In this document: positions 48,567 to 57,160 of the stretch, in pieces
How the letters are laid out: every line of letters begins with the position of its first letter
How positions within the stretch are numbered: position 1 is the first letter of the stretch
Source of the DNA: Clostridia bacterium
GTDB lineage: Bacteria > Bacillota > Clostridia > Christensenellales > Aristaeellaceae
Direction: 5' to 3'
DNA: 64,000 bases
Assembly (NCBI GenBank): GCA_017521565.1
Contig: JAFXCE010000037.1
Span: forward strand, 31,615-95,614
Notes under the pieces: model-generated
Seen by the model: only the letters and a program-made list of their open reading frames with translations
What the model was told of the DNA's origin: nothing
Databases searched by the model: none
Made by a program: the position numbers and the translations under genes

Positions 48567-48896
48567 TTATCCGACAAAATCCTCCCGCATCGGAGCAAAG
48601 ATATCCAGCAGCACGCCTGCGCTTATGCAGGTGCAGCCGTGCACTTTGCCGCTGTCCACGACGATGGAATCACCGGGACGCATCGTGCGCGCATTACCCT
48701 CGATGTGGTAGGTAAATTCACCGGAGAGCACATAGGAAACCTGCGTATGCGGATGACTGTGATCACTGCCCGCAGCGCCGCTTTCAAAGGCGACCTCCAC
48801 GGTCATCATCTGATCGTTATAGGCGCGGATACGGCGCTTTGTGCCGCCGCCCAGCTCCTGCCACCGGCCTTCAGCTTCTCTGACAAACGTCTGCAT
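48567..48896 (-). CDS. kdgF: Cupin protein, KdgF-like
   Basis: A 109-residue single cupin domain with metal ligands in SHPHTQVSYVLSGEFTYHIEG and the second cupin motif GDSIVVDSGKVHGCTC. Size and pattern match KdgF, which converts unsaturated (4,5-ene) galacturonate or related uronates into the open-chain 5-keto form in pectin and alginate breakdown. Its place between uxaC and eda supports this. Other small cupins are possible, so the symbol is moderately sure. Confidence 0.8.
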   Translation of the reverse strand: MQTFVREAEGRWQELGGGTKRRIRAYNDQMMTVEVAFESGAAGSDHSHPHTQVSYVLSGEFTYHIEGNARTMRPGDSIVVDSGKVHGCTCISAGVLLDIFAPMREDFVG

Positions 48897-48926
48897 ATGT
48901 TTCCTCCGGTTTTATTCAGATTCGAA

Positions 48927-50333
48927 TCACTTCACGTCCATGCCGAAGTAGGCGACGGCGTTGTTGTAGCTGATGCCCTCGACGAGCTCGCCCAGCACCT
49001 TGTAATCCTCCGGATACTCGCCGTTCTCGACCCACTTGCCGATCAGGTTGCACATGATGCGGCGGAAGTACTCGTGACGGGTATAAGAGATGAAGGAGCG
49101 GGAGTCGGTCAGCATGCCGACGAAGCGGCCCAGCAGGCCCAGAGAGGCCAGGGACTTCATCTGCTCGATCATGCCAAACTGCTGATCGCAGAACCACCAG
49201 CCGGAACCGAACTGGATCTTTCCCGGGATGCAATCGCCCTGGAAGTTGCCCAGCATGGTGCCCAGCACGTAGTTGTCCTTCGGGTTGAGGCAGTAGAGGA
49301 TGGTCTTCGGCAGATCGCCGGTGGCCTCCTGATCCGCCATCAGGTGGGACAGGTTGTACGCGATGTTCTGATCGTTGATGGAGTCGAAGCCGACGTCCGC
49401 GCCGTACTTCTTGAACATCGCCGGGTTGTTGTTGCGCAGCGCGCCCATATGATACTGCTGCACCCAGCCACGCGCCTTGTACATGCGGCCCAGGTTAACG
49501 AGCAGGTAGGTCTTGTACTGATCGATTTCCTCAGCGGTCAGGGTCTCGCCCGCCAGGCCCTTCTTCAGGGCGGCGTCAGCCTTCGCAGCGTCGGTCACAG
49601 CATACGGAACGGTGTCCATGCCGTGGTCGGAAACGCGCGCGCCGTTGGCATGGAAGTAATCCAGACGGATCTCCAGCGCCTTAAGGACGTTCTCAATGTT
49701 CAGGCAGTCCACGCCGGACACCTGAGACAGGGTGTTCATGTACTCTACGAAGCCCGCACGGTCGATGTTGAGCAGCTTGTCCGGGCGCCAGGCCGGATAC
49801 ACCTTGAAGGAGGTGTCCTGCTTCGCGATCTCCTGATGGAAGCGCAGGTCGTCGATCGGATCGTCGGTGGTGCACACGAGCTTCACGCCGAACTTCTCGA
49901 TCAGGCCATGGCAGCGGTATTCTTCCTTGGCCAGCAGCTCGTTGGCGCGGTTCCAGATATCCTCGGCGGTGTCCTCGTTCAGGACGTCATAAATGCCGAA
50001 CACACGCTGGAGCTCGAGGTGGGTCCAGTGATACATCGGGTTGCCGACGCAGTACTTGAGGGAGGCGGCGAACGCCTTCCACTTCTCCAGCCAGGTGCCC
50101 TCGCCGCGGATGTACTTGTCATCGATACCGTTGGAGAGCATCACGCGCCACTTGTAATGGTCGCCGCCAAGCATGAGCTCACCGATGTTGGCGAACTGAT
50201 GGTTCTCAGCGATCTGTGCCGGCGGAATGTGGCAATGATAGTCGTAGATCGGCATCTTTTCCGCGTAGTCATGATACAGCTTTTTCGCCACATCATTCTC
50301 AAGCAGGAAATCGGCGTCCATAAACTTTTTCAT
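48927..50333 (-). CDS. uxaC: Uronate isomerase
   Basis: UxaC isomerises glucuronate to fructuronate and galacturonate to tagaturonate. The 468-residue protein has the metal site YDYHCHIPPAQIAEN near residue 30, CTTDDPIDDLRFH, and HANGARVSDHGMDTVP, all typical of this amidohydrolase-superfamily family; length is standard. GGAGGACGATTCCC precedes the ATG. Third gene of uxaB-uxaA-uxaC-kdgF-eda, separated from uxaA by 163 bases that hold a palindromic repeat pair. Confidence 0.97.
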   Translation of the reverse strand: MKKFMDADFLLENDVAKKLYHDYAEKMPIYDYHCHIPPAQIAENHQFANIGELMLGGDHYKWRVMLSNGIDDKYIRGEGTWLEKWKAFAASLKYCVGNPMYHWTHLELQRVFGIYDVLNEDTAEDIWNRANELLAKEEYRCHGLIEKFGVKLVCTTDDPIDDLRFHQEIAKQDTSFKVYPAWRPDKLLNIDRAGFVEYMNTLSQVSGVDCLNIENVLKALEIRLDYFHANGARVSDHGMDTVPYAVTDAAKADAALKKGLAGETLTAEEIDQYKTYLLVNLGRMYKARGWVQQYHMGALRNNNPAMFKKYGADVGFDSINDQNIAYNLSHLMADQEATGDLPKTILYCLNPKDNYVLGTMLGNFQGDCIPGKIQFGSGWWFCDQQFGMIEQMKSLASLGLLGRFVGMLTDSRSFISYTRHEYFRRIMCNLIGKWVENGEYPEDYKVLGELVEGISYNNAVAYFGMDVK

Positions 50334-50414
50334 GGGAATCGTCCTCCTTCTGAATATACATGCAAATATCTCACCCTGCTATAGCAGGTATCGTTGCATC
50401 GATTTGCAATCCAC

Positions 50415-50440
50415 TGTAGAGGCGAAGCTCTGCTCCGCCC
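50415..50440 (-). repeat. Palindromic interspersed repeat, unit 3
   Basis: Minus strand GGGCGGAGCAGAGCTTCGCC then TCTACA. Matches units 1 and 2 near 31 kb. Forms a divergent pair with unit 4. Confidence 0.65.
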
Positions 50441-50457
50441 AACATTCGCGGAATCGC

Positions 50458-50483
50458 GGGAGGAGCAGAGCCCCTCCTCTGCA
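50458..50483 (+). repeat. Palindromic interspersed repeat, unit 4
   Basis: Plus strand GGGAGGAGCAGAGCCCCTCC then TCTGCA. Lies between uxaA and uxaC inside the operon, where its hairpin could affect processing or relative expression. Confidence 0.65.
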
Positions 50484-50496
50484 GGTTTATCTGCGG

Positions 50497-51966
50497 TTAC
50501 AGCGTCACGCCATCCTTAAAGATCGCGATCTCACGATAATCGTGCATTTCGCTCTTGGTCTGCTTGCCCGAAGCGATCGCCAGCAGCTCCTTAAAGAATG
50601 CCTCGCTGGTTTCCTCCATCGTCGCGCCCTGCACCAGAACGCCCGCGTTGAAGTCGATCCAGCCATGCTTCTTCGTAGCCAGCGGGGTATTAGTCGCCAC
50701 CTTCACCGTCGGAATCGGCGCGCCGACCGGCGTGCCGCGGCCCGTGGTGAAGAGCACCATCTGCGCGCCGGAGCCCATCAGCGCGGTGATCGCGCAGATG
50801 TCGTTGCCCGGACCCTGCACGAGGTTGAGGCCCTTCTCGACAACCGGCTCGCAGTACTTAAGAACCCCGCGAACCTCCGCCGTGCCGCCCTTCTGCGTGC
50901 AGCCGAGGGACTTATCCTCCAGCGTTGTGATGCCGCCGGCCTTGTTGCCCGGGGACGGATTTTCGTAAACTTCCTGATTGTAGCGGATGAAGTACGCCTT
51001 GAAGTCGTTGATCAGCGCAACGGCCTTGTTGAAGGTTTCCTCGTCCTTGCAGCGGTCCATGAGGATCGTCTCCGCGCCGAACATCTCCGGCACCTCGGTC
51101 AGCAGCGTGGTGCCGCCGTGGCGCGCCAGCAGATCGGAGGCGGCGCCCAGCAGCGGGTTCGCCGTGATACCGGACAGGCCATCGCTGCCGCCGCACTTGA
51201 GACCGATGATCAGTTCGGATGCCGGAACGGTCTCGCGCTTAAACTGGGAAGCATATGCCGTCAGCTCATCAAGGAGCTTCATGCCTTCCTCGATCTCGTC
51301 TTCGTGCTCCTGCGTGATCAGGAACTTGACGCGGTCGGGGTTGTATTCGCCCAGCACCTTCTTGAATTCGTTTACATTGTTGTTCTCGCAGCCCAGAGAG
51401 AGCACCAGAACCGCGCCGGCGTTGGGATGATTGACCATCGCCGCGAGTAGCTTCTGCGTGTTCTTGTGATCCTCGCCCAGCTGGCTGCAGCCGTAGGGAT
51501 GCACGAAGCAGTGGATGCCCTCGACGCGATCGCCGTAGGCCTTTTGCGCGAGCTTCTCAAGCGTCTTGGAGGTACCGTTCACGCAGCCGACAGTATTGAC
51601 GATCCAGACCTCGTTGCGGATGCCGACGCGTCCGTTCTCGCGGACATAGCCCTCAAACGTCGCCTCGCGGTCGACCGTTACGCTGCATTCATGCGGATTA
51701 TAGGTGTACTCCAGCAGGCCGGAGAGGTTAGTTTTGACATTATGGGTATGCACCCAGTCGCCCTTGGCGATGGCCTTGGTCGCATGGCCAATGGGGAACG
51801 CATACTTGATGACGTTTTCGCCTTCGGCGATATCGGCAAGCGCGAACTTATGGCCCGCAGGCACATCCTCGTTCAGTTTGGCGCCGAGGATCTCTTCGCC
51901 TTTTAAAAGAGGCTCAAGCGCGACGGCGACATTGTCGCGCTCGGTGATCTTGATATACTTGCTCAT
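50497..51966 (-). CDS. uxaA: Altronate dehydratase
   Basis: UxaA dehydrates altronate to 2-keto-3-deoxygluconate. The 489-residue protein joins an N-terminal SAF domain (about 1-90, ITERDNVAVALEPLLKGEEI and HNVKTNLSG) to the large C-terminal catalytic part with GYVRENGRVGIRNEVWIVNTVGCVN, HPYGCSQLGEDH, LGCENNN and GLKCGGSDGLSGITANP. The Cys, His and Asn/Asp residues are the likely metal ligands. It starts three bases after the uxaB stop, so they are co-translated. Confidence 0.97.
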   Translation of the reverse strand: MSKYIKITERDNVAVALEPLLKGEEILGAKLNEDVPAGHKFALADIAEGENVIKYAFPIGHATKAIAKGDWVHTHNVKTNLSGLLEYTYNPHECSVTVDREATFEGYVRENGRVGIRNEVWIVNTVGCVNGTSKTLEKLAQKAYGDRVEGIHCFVHPYGCSQLGEDHKNTQKLLAAMVNHPNAGAVLVLSLGCENNNVNEFKKVLGEYNPDRVKFLITQEHEDEIEEGMKLLDELTAYASQFKRETVPASELIIGLKCGGSDGLSGITANPLLGAASDLLARHGGTTLLTEVPEMFGAETILMDRCKDEETFNKAVALINDFKAYFIRYNQEVYENPSPGNKAGGITTLEDKSLGCTQKGGTAEVRGVLKYCEPVVEKGLNLVQGPGNDICAITALMGSGAQMVLFTTGRGTPVGAPIPTVKVATNTPLATKKHGWIDFNAGVLVQGATMEETSEAFFKELLAIASGKQTKSEMHDYREIAIFKDGVTL

Positions 51967-51969
51967 TTC

Positions 51970-53454
51970 TCAGCCCACTACTTTCGCAATCGCAGCCTTC
52001 GCATCCGCCAGAATCTCCGCAAGGGACGCGGCGACGGAAGCCTCGAATCCCGGCAGAGCGGCAGTCAGATCCTCGCCCCAGAACTGGACGTTCTCAAGCA
52101 CGGCCTTGGCGATCTCCGCAGCGGACTTGCCCTGCATACCCGCGAAGAAGTCAAGCACAAACTGGTCATCGACGATCGGATATTCGTTGCCCAGCGCACG
52201 CACGCCGGCGAAGGAACCGTCTTCCTTCTTTGCGCCGCAGTAGAACGCGATGAACGCCGCCATAGAGAAGGTCAGAATCTTCGGCAGCTCGCCCTTGCGC
52301 TTCACATATTCCTTGATGGTCGGCAGCACGCGGGCGCGGAACTTAGACTGGCTGTTGAGGGCGATGGAGAGCAGCAGGTGGCGGTTGAACGGATTGGAGA
52401 AGCGCTCAAAGATCGCAGCAGCAAACGCCTCCAGCTCATCCTTCGGCAGGTCGAGCGTCGGCATGATCTCGTTAAACAGCGCGTCGGACATGTACTTACG
52501 GGTATTCGGATCGGCCATGCAGTCGCCCACGATCTCATGGCCGGCCAGATACGCGCCCAGAACCATGGAGGTATGCGCACCGTTGAGCATGCGCACCTTG
52601 CGCAGCTTGTACGGGGAGACGTCCTGCGTGAAGATCACGTTGCAGCCGGCCTTCTTGAAGGGCAGCTCATCCTCGATCCAGGCCGGGCCTTCGATGACCC
52701 ACAGGCCGAACGGCTCGGCGGTGTTGAGCATGTTGTCCTTGTAGCCAAGCTCTTCCCAGATCGCCTCGGCCTCGCCGCGCGGATAGCCGGTGACGATGCG
52801 GTCCACCAGCGTGGAGGTGAAGACGTTCTCTTCCTCGATCCATGCCTTGAACTCGCTGGAAAGCCCCCACTGATCGGCGGTCTTCAGGCAGCACTCCTTG
52901 AGGTTGCGGCCGTTGTAGTCGATCAGCTCACAGGGCAGCAGGATGAAACCGGTGCCCTTTGCACCGCCGAACGCGGTAAAGCGCTCATAGAGCAAGCGGG
53001 TCAGCTTGCCCGGGAAAGAGGCCTGCGGCTTGTCGTCAAACTGGTCCTTCCCGGTGTAGACGATGCCCGCCTCTGTGGTGTTAGAGATAATGAAACGCAT
53101 ATCCTTGTTGTGCGCCAGCGCGAGATAGCCCTCAAAATCCTCATAGGGAGAGAGGCCGCGCTTCACGCACTGGATGATGCGGGTATCCTTCATGGCCTCG
53201 CCATCCACCTGACCGCGCAGGATCTGGGTGTACAGGCCATCCTGTTCATTCAGCATGCCAATCATGCCGCGCTCAATGGGCTGCACGATCACGACGCCAG
53301 CGTCCATGCCGACCTCGTTGGCCTTGTCGATCATCCAGTCACAGAATGCGCGCAGGAAGCCGCCTTCACCAAACTGAATGACGCGTTCGGTCTTCGGCGC
53401 GACGCCGCGCGCCATATTCACAGAGGGGAGCGTAGAAGCGTTAAGCTGAACCAT
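51970..53454 (-). CDS. uxaB: Tagaturonate reductase
   Basis: UxaB reduces tagaturonate to altronate with NADH. The 494-residue protein of the mannitol dehydrogenase family shows the dinucleotide site ERVIQFGEGGFLRAFCDWMIDKAN near residue 25 and the catalytic segment KVRMLNGAHTSMVLGAYLAG (catalytic Lys of the family in the preceding KLRKVR region). First gene of the operon, with GGGAGGTTTTTC before the ATG and a good promoter about 120 bases upstream. The product set points to galacturonate more than glucuronate use. Confidence 0.95.
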   Translation of the reverse strand: MVQLNASTLPSVNMARGVAPKTERVIQFGEGGFLRAFCDWMIDKANEVGMDAGVVIVQPIERGMIGMLNEQDGLYTQILRGQVDGEAMKDTRIIQCVKRGLSPYEDFEGYLALAHNKDMRFIISNTTEAGIVYTGKDQFDDKPQASFPGKLTRLLYERFTAFGGAKGTGFILLPCELIDYNGRNLKECCLKTADQWGLSSEFKAWIEEENVFTSTLVDRIVTGYPRGEAEAIWEELGYKDNMLNTAEPFGLWVIEGPAWIEDELPFKKAGCNVIFTQDVSPYKLRKVRMLNGAHTSMVLGAYLAGHEIVGDCMADPNTRKYMSDALFNEIMPTLDLPKDELEAFAAAIFERFSNPFNRHLLLSIALNSQSKFRARVLPTIKEYVKRKGELPKILTFSMAAFIAFYCGAKKEDGSFAGVRALGNEYPIVDDQFVLDFFAGMQGKSAAEIAKAVLENVQFWGEDLTAALPGFEASVAASLAEILADAKAAIAKVVG

Positions 53455-53573
53455 GTGAAAAACCTCCCAAATATTGCTGTCAAATATACTTTAGACACAC
53501 CGAAACCCGCCTGACCGGAAGCTTTCCGGAGGCGGATGGACAGTCGTATCCGTCTTTCATGATTTCTATAAAC

Positions 53574-53602
53574 AGTATAGCACCGCCTTTGTTCTCCGTC
53601 AA
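53574..53602 (-). promoter_or_regulatory. Promoter of the uxaB operon
   Basis: Minus-strand TTGACG (53597-53602), 17-base spacer, TATACT (53574-53579). The following leader carries GACGGATACGACTGTCC and ATCCGCC, an imperfect repeat that might be an operator. Nothing else is seen in 53603-53711. Confidence 0.75.
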
Positions 53603-53711
53603 GATTCGAGGCAAAAGCGAGCTTCGAATTTTGTAGGGGATGTATAAGTCATCCGACCATCCATTCCGCCCGGTTTCCAGTGAAAAAAGGAAAGATCACG
53701 CTCAATTGCGC

Positions 53712-53740
53712 TTGTAACCCATTGTCATCGGTGGTAAAAT
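53712..53740 (+). promoter_or_regulatory. Promoter of the second phosphofructokinase gene
   Basis: TTGTAA (53712-53717), 17-base spacer, TAAAAT (53735-53740). Confidence 0.65.
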
Positions 53741-53803
53741 ATTGTTAATATCATTTCGAAAAGCCCGGAAAGGGCACCATCATCACGCGGGAGGTTTTAC
53801 GAC

Positions 53804-54889
53804 ATGAAAAGACGCATCGGCATCCTCACCGCCGGCGGCGACTGCCCCGGCCTGAACGCCTGTATCCGCGGCGTGGCACGCGCCAGCTATTCCCTCTTTG
53901 ACACCGAAATCGTCGGTATTCAGGACGGCTATGCCGGTCTGATCGAAGGCAACTATCGCGAGATGAAGCAGAGCGACTTCTCCGGCATCCTCACTCTGGG
54001 CGGCACCATCCTCGGCACCCGCCGCACCCCGTTCTCCGAGATGCGCGTCATCGGCGATGACCAGGTCGACAAGGTCAAGGCGATGAAGCAGACCTACAAA
54101 AAGGCGAAGCTCGACTGCCTCGTGTGCCTGGGCGGCAATGGCACGCACAAGACCGCCAACCTGCTCTCCGAGGAGGGCCTCAACATCATCGGCCTGCCCA
54201 AGACAATCGACAATGACATCTGGGGAACGGACGTCACCTTTGGCTTCCATTCCGCAGTTGACATCGCCACCGACGTCATCGACCGCGTCCACACCACCGC
54301 CGCCAGCCATGGCCGCGTCATGGTCATCGAAATCATGGGCAACAAAGCAGGCTGGCTGACGCTCTATTCCGGCGTTGCCGGCGGCGCGGACATCATCCTC
54401 CTGCCGGAGATTCCGTATGATCTGGATGTGGTCTGCGACGCGCTGCGTGATCGTGCCGAGCACGGAAAGACCTTCTCCATCATCGCCGTCGCCGAAGGCG
54501 CGATGACCGTGCAGGAAGCCAAAATGAAGAAGAAGGAGCGCGCCGCCTATCGCGCGGAGCAGGGCTTCAGCGGCATCGCCAATCGTCTCGCCAAGGAAAT
54601 CCAGGAAAAGATGCCGGAGATCGAGGCGCGCGCCGTCATCCCGGGTCACATGCAGCGCGGCGGCAGCCCGAGCGCATACGACCGCATGCTCTCCACCAAC
54701 TTCGGCGTGCACGCTGCGCAGCTCATCGCCAGCGAGCAGTACGGTCAGGCGGTCGGCATGATGAACAATGTCGTCTCCCATAACCCGCTTTCCGCCGTCG
54801 CCGGAAAGACCAAGTTCGTCCCGATCGATGGACACGAGATCCGCGCCGCGCGCGCCATGGGCATCTCCATGGGCGACAAGCGCAAGTGA
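53804..54889 (+). CDS. Second phosphofructokinase, mixed-signature type
   Basis: A 361-residue PFK with GILTAGGDCPGLNACIRGV, LVCLGGNGTHKTANLL and LPKTIDNDIWGTDVTFGFHSAVD. The glycine after GGN resembles ATP enzymes (GGDG), while Lys in PKTIDND resembles PPi enzymes. Such G/K combinations occur in a separate PFK clade, and donor specificity cannot be assigned with certainty. IMGNKAGWLTL and PGHMQRGGSPSAYDRMLSTNFG complete the sugar-phosphate site. GGGAGGTTTTACGAC precedes the ATG. The uxaB operon diverges from it, so it may support growth on uronates or pectin sugars. Confidence 0.92.
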   Translation: MKRRIGILTAGGDCPGLNACIRGVARASYSLFDTEIVGIQDGYAGLIEGNYREMKQSDFSGILTLGGTILGTRRTPFSEMRVIGDDQVDKVKAMKQTYKKAKLDCLVCLGGNGTHKTANLLSEEGLNIIGLPKTIDNDIWGTDVTFGFHSAVDIATDVIDRVHTTAASHGRVMVIEIMGNKAGWLTLYSGVAGGADIILLPEIPYDLDVVCDALRDRAEHGKTFSIIAVAEGAMTVQEAKMKKKERAAYRAEQGFSGIANRLAKEIQEKMPEIEARAVIPGHMQRGGSPSAYDRMLSTNFGVHAAQLIASEQYGQAVGMMNNVVSHNPLSAVAGKTKFVPIDGHEIRAARAMGISMGDKRK

Positions 54890-54910
54890 TCCGCTATTCT
54901 ATCCGGATTT

Positions 54911-54965
54911 AACCGTTTGAATCGATTTTTCCCCGGCTTTGCGCCGCAAAGCCGGGGAAATCTGC
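54911..54965 (+). repeat. Copy A of a tRNA-Arg promoter/leader repeat
   Basis: CCGTTTGAATCGATTTTTCC and the following CCGG...CCGG inverted repeat and AATCTGCA match copy B at 56861-56940, where the same sequence carries a working-looking promoter. In copy A the -10 region has been lost and the inverted repeat has closed into a perfect hairpin (CCCCGGCTTTGCG / CGCAAAGCCGGGG), which now may serve as terminator of the PFK gene. Confidence 0.65.
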
Positions 54966-55040
54966 AGTTCACTATGGCAGAGCATCCGCCTCCCGATTGG
55001 AAGGCCGCAACCTCACATCCCAACAGGTACGTCAGGCAAA
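54962..55040 (+). pseudogene. Decayed tRNA-like remnant (copy A)
   Basis: GCAGAGCA, CCGCCTCCCGATTGGAAGG, GGCCGCA and a T-arm-like CCTCACATCCC follow tRNA order, but the D arm, anticodon stem and acceptor no longer pair. It resembles copy B around CCGCCTCC-AT-GGAA. A clear terminator follows at 55041. Read as a dead tRNA-Arg unit. Confidence 0.5.
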
Positions 55041-55074
55041 ACGCCTCGATCGGCGAATGATCGGGGCGTTTTTT
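55041..55074 (+). terminator. Terminator after the tRNA-like remnant
   Basis: ACGCCTCGATC / GATCGGGGCGT (one G-U) followed by six Ts. Confidence 0.85.
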
Positions 55075-55168
55075 GTGCTTATGGAGCGCCTTGCAGAATC
55101 AGCTGCTTCTCCTTCAAGGGGGCGGCTATTTTATACCGGCTGCGCTGCAGGTTCTTTTTCCGATGAGA

Positions 55169-55197
55169 TTGTAAACCGCAGACCATTGCGCTACAAT
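55169..55197 (+). promoter_or_regulatory. Promoter of the GH30 gene
   Basis: TTGTAA (55169-55174), 17-base spacer, TACAAT (55192-55197). Confidence 0.7.
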
Positions 55198-55245
55198 ACA
55201 GATAAGCACTCGTGCAGATCATCATGACGAAGGACGGACGTTTCC

Positions 55246-56790
55246 ATGAATTACAGCTTCCTGCAGCGCATTCCTGCGCTGGCGCTCACCCTGTGCATGG
55301 CCGCTTTTCCTGCGCAGGCCCAGCGCATTGATACAGCCATCAAAGTAAATCCCGACAAGGCAATCATGACCAACGGCGGCGTGTTTGAGGGCTGGGGAAC
55401 CAGCCTGTGCTGGTGGGCAAACCGCCTGGGCTATTCGGATACGCTCGCCCAGCTCGCCGCCGACGCCGTATTCGGCCCGGACGGTCTGCATCTGAACATC
55501 ATGCGCTACAACATCGGCGGCGGCGATCACCCTGATCATCATCACATCACCCGTACGGATTCCGCCGTACCGGGTTGGCTTGATTGGGACGAGTCTGCTC
55601 AGGCGTACGCGTACGATTACACCGCCGACGCCAATCAACTGAACACCATGCAGCGCGCAGTCCGGGCGGCAGGAAAAGACGCTCTGGTTGAGGTCTTTTC
55701 CAATTCTCCGCCGTATTTCATGACGGAAAGCGGCTGCTCCTCCGGCGCAGAAAAAGCATCCCGGAACAATCTGCGCGAGGACTGCGTAGAGGATTTTGCC
55801 GAATACCTCGCGCATGTGACGGCATACCTCAAAGACGAGCTGGGAATGCCCATTGTCAGCCTCTCGCCGATGAACGAGCCGAACACAGACTACTGGAAGG
55901 CCTACAGCAATAAGCAGGAGGGCTGCCACGTGGACAGCGGCAAAAGCCAGTCTGCCATTTTGGAGGCTGCTGCCGACGCCATGGCGCGCTATGGTCTGAG
56001 CGACGTACTCCTCGCCGCCAGCGACGAAACCAATCCGCAGCTGCAGGCCGAGGCCTATAAAAGCTACTCCACAAAAGCAAAGCAAGCCCTCGGTCGCGTG
56101 AATACCCACACCTATTCCGACAAAGGCGCAAGGGCGCTTTCCAAGCTTGTCGCCAAAGACAGCATCAACCTCTGGATGAGCGAGGTGGACGGCGCAGGAA
56201 CAGCCGGCAAGCGAGCGGGCGAAATGGCTTCTGCGCTATGGCTGGGGCAAAAGATCATCTCCGACATCACCGCGCTTTCCCCGTCTGCATGGGTGATATG
56301 GCAAGTGATCGACAGCCACATTTCCCGCGATGGCTATAACGGCAACCGCGACACCGGCATGGTGGACGTAAGCGGCGGCTTCTGGGGCACGGCCGTCGCC
56401 GATCACGATAAGGAAGAGATCATCCTCACCCAGAAATACTACGGCTTCGGCCAGTTCACGCGCTATATCCGCCCCGGCAGCACGCTCATCCCCTGCAGCA
56501 AGGATGCGCTGGCCGCCTATAACGCTGAACAACAGACGCTCACCGTCGTCCTGCTCAATCCTTCGGAGAAAGACAAAACGATCTCCCTGAACCTCTCTGC
56601 TTTTGACATAAACAGCAGCGCTGTACAGGCATATCGCACCAGCGGCTCCATAGCAGACGGCGAGCACTGGTCGCCGGTGGACGGAATCACAGCGGAAGGC
56701 AGCGTCGTCATCGCGCCGCTCAAGCCCAATTCGATCACCACGCTGATCATCGATTGCATGCTGCCCGGTGCACTGCGCTGCGCAGCCTGA
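55246..56790 (+). CDS. Secreted GH30 glycosidase, probably endo-beta-1,6-galactanase type
   Basis: A 514-residue enzyme with a signal peptide (FLQRIPALALTLCMAAFPAQA). GH30 features: FEGWGTSLCWWANRLG at the start of the barrel, LNIMRYNIGGGDHPDHHH, VFSNSPPYFMTESGC, acid/base Glu in LSPMNEPNTDYW and nucleophile Glu in LWMSEVDGAG, then the side beta-sandwich (about 410-505). The GTSLCWWA motif is typical of subfamily 5, which includes beta-1,6-galactanases acting on arabinogalactan. Substrate is inferred from that motif. The gene lies alone between two decayed tRNA-Arg units, which suggests gain by insertion or duplication at that locus. Confidence 0.88.
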   Translation: MNYSFLQRIPALALTLCMAAFPAQAQRIDTAIKVNPDKAIMTNGGVFEGWGTSLCWWANRLGYSDTLAQLAADAVFGPDGLHLNIMRYNIGGGDHPDHHHITRTDSAVPGWLDWDESAQAYAYDYTADANQLNTMQRAVRAAGKDALVEVFSNSPPYFMTESGCSSGAEKASRNNLREDCVEDFAEYLAHVTAYLKDELGMPIVSLSPMNEPNTDYWKAYSNKQEGCHVDSGKSQSAILEAAADAMARYGLSDVLLAASDETNPQLQAEAYKSYSTKAKQALGRVNTHTYSDKGARALSKLVAKDSINLWMSEVDGAGTAGKRAGEMASALWLGQKIISDITALSPSAWVIWQVIDSHISRDGYNGNRDTGMVDVSGGFWGTAVADHDKEEIILTQKYYGFGQFTRYIRPGSTLIPCSKDALAAYNAEQQTLTVVLLNPSEKDKTISLNLSAFDINSSAVQAYRTSGSIADGEHWSPVDGITAEGSVVIAPLKPNSITTLIIDCMLPGALRCAA

Positions 56791-56860
56791 GCAGGCAGCA
56801 GATCACCCGTCTGTGTTTGGTCATCATGTGCTTTTCTATGCGGAATGCGTATGAAATTTC

Positions 56861-56940
56861 CCGTTTGAATTGACTTTTTCTCCGGTTTCGACTATAATAT
56901 CGTATTGATGGTTTTGCACGGCGAAACCGGAAAATCTGCA
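56861..56940 (+). repeat. Copy B of the tRNA-Arg promoter/leader repeat
   Basis: Matches copy A at 54911. Contains an inverted repeat CCGGTTTCG (56882-56890) / CGAAACCGG (56922-56930) that encloses the -10 box and start region. Confidence 0.65.
56870..56898 (+). promoter_or_regulatory. Promoter of the tRNA-Arg locus
   Basis: TTGACT (56870-56875), 17-base spacer, TATAAT (56893-56898). Confidence 0.85.
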
Positions 56941-57010
56941 TCTGTAGCTCAGCTGGACAGAGCGGCCGCCTCCTAATCGGAACAGGTTCGCCCGCCTCTG
57001 AGAATTCATC
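56938..57010 (+). pseudogene. tRNA-Arg pseudogene (intact 5' half, scrambled 3' half)
   Basis: The first 39 bases match the intact tRNA-Arg at 57051 in 36 positions, through the anticodon loop CTCCTAA. After that the sequence diverges (AATCGGAACAGG...) and no strand complementary to the GCATCTG acceptor arm or CCA is found. It keeps the promoter that now drives the real tRNA downstream. Confidence 0.8.
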
Positions 57011-57050
57011 CTTCATTTAGGTGAGGGTCACAAGCCCTCATCTTTCATAC

Positions 57051-57127
57051 GCATCCATAGCTCAGCTGGATAGAGCGGCCGCCTCCTAAGCGGCAGGCCG
57101 GAGGTTCGAACCCTCTTGGATGCGCCA
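57051..57127 (+). tRNA. tRNA-Arg (anticodon CCT)
   Basis: Acceptor GCATCCA / TGGATGC, discriminator G and encoded CCA; D arm AGCTCAGCTGGATAGAGC; anticodon loop CTCCTAA gives CCU for AGG codons; T arm GGAGGTTCGAACCCTC. An integrase gene begins (3' end first) 193 bases downstream, so its 3' end is the likely attachment site. Confidence 0.95.
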
Positions 57128-57130
57128 GAA

Positions 57131-57160
57131 AACGCTGTCATGGCCCACCATGATGGCGTT
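57131..57160 (+). terminator. Terminator of the tRNA-Arg unit
   Basis: AACGCTGTCATGG pairs with CCATGATGGCGTT (two wobbles), followed by TTTCTTTTT. Confidence 0.7.
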
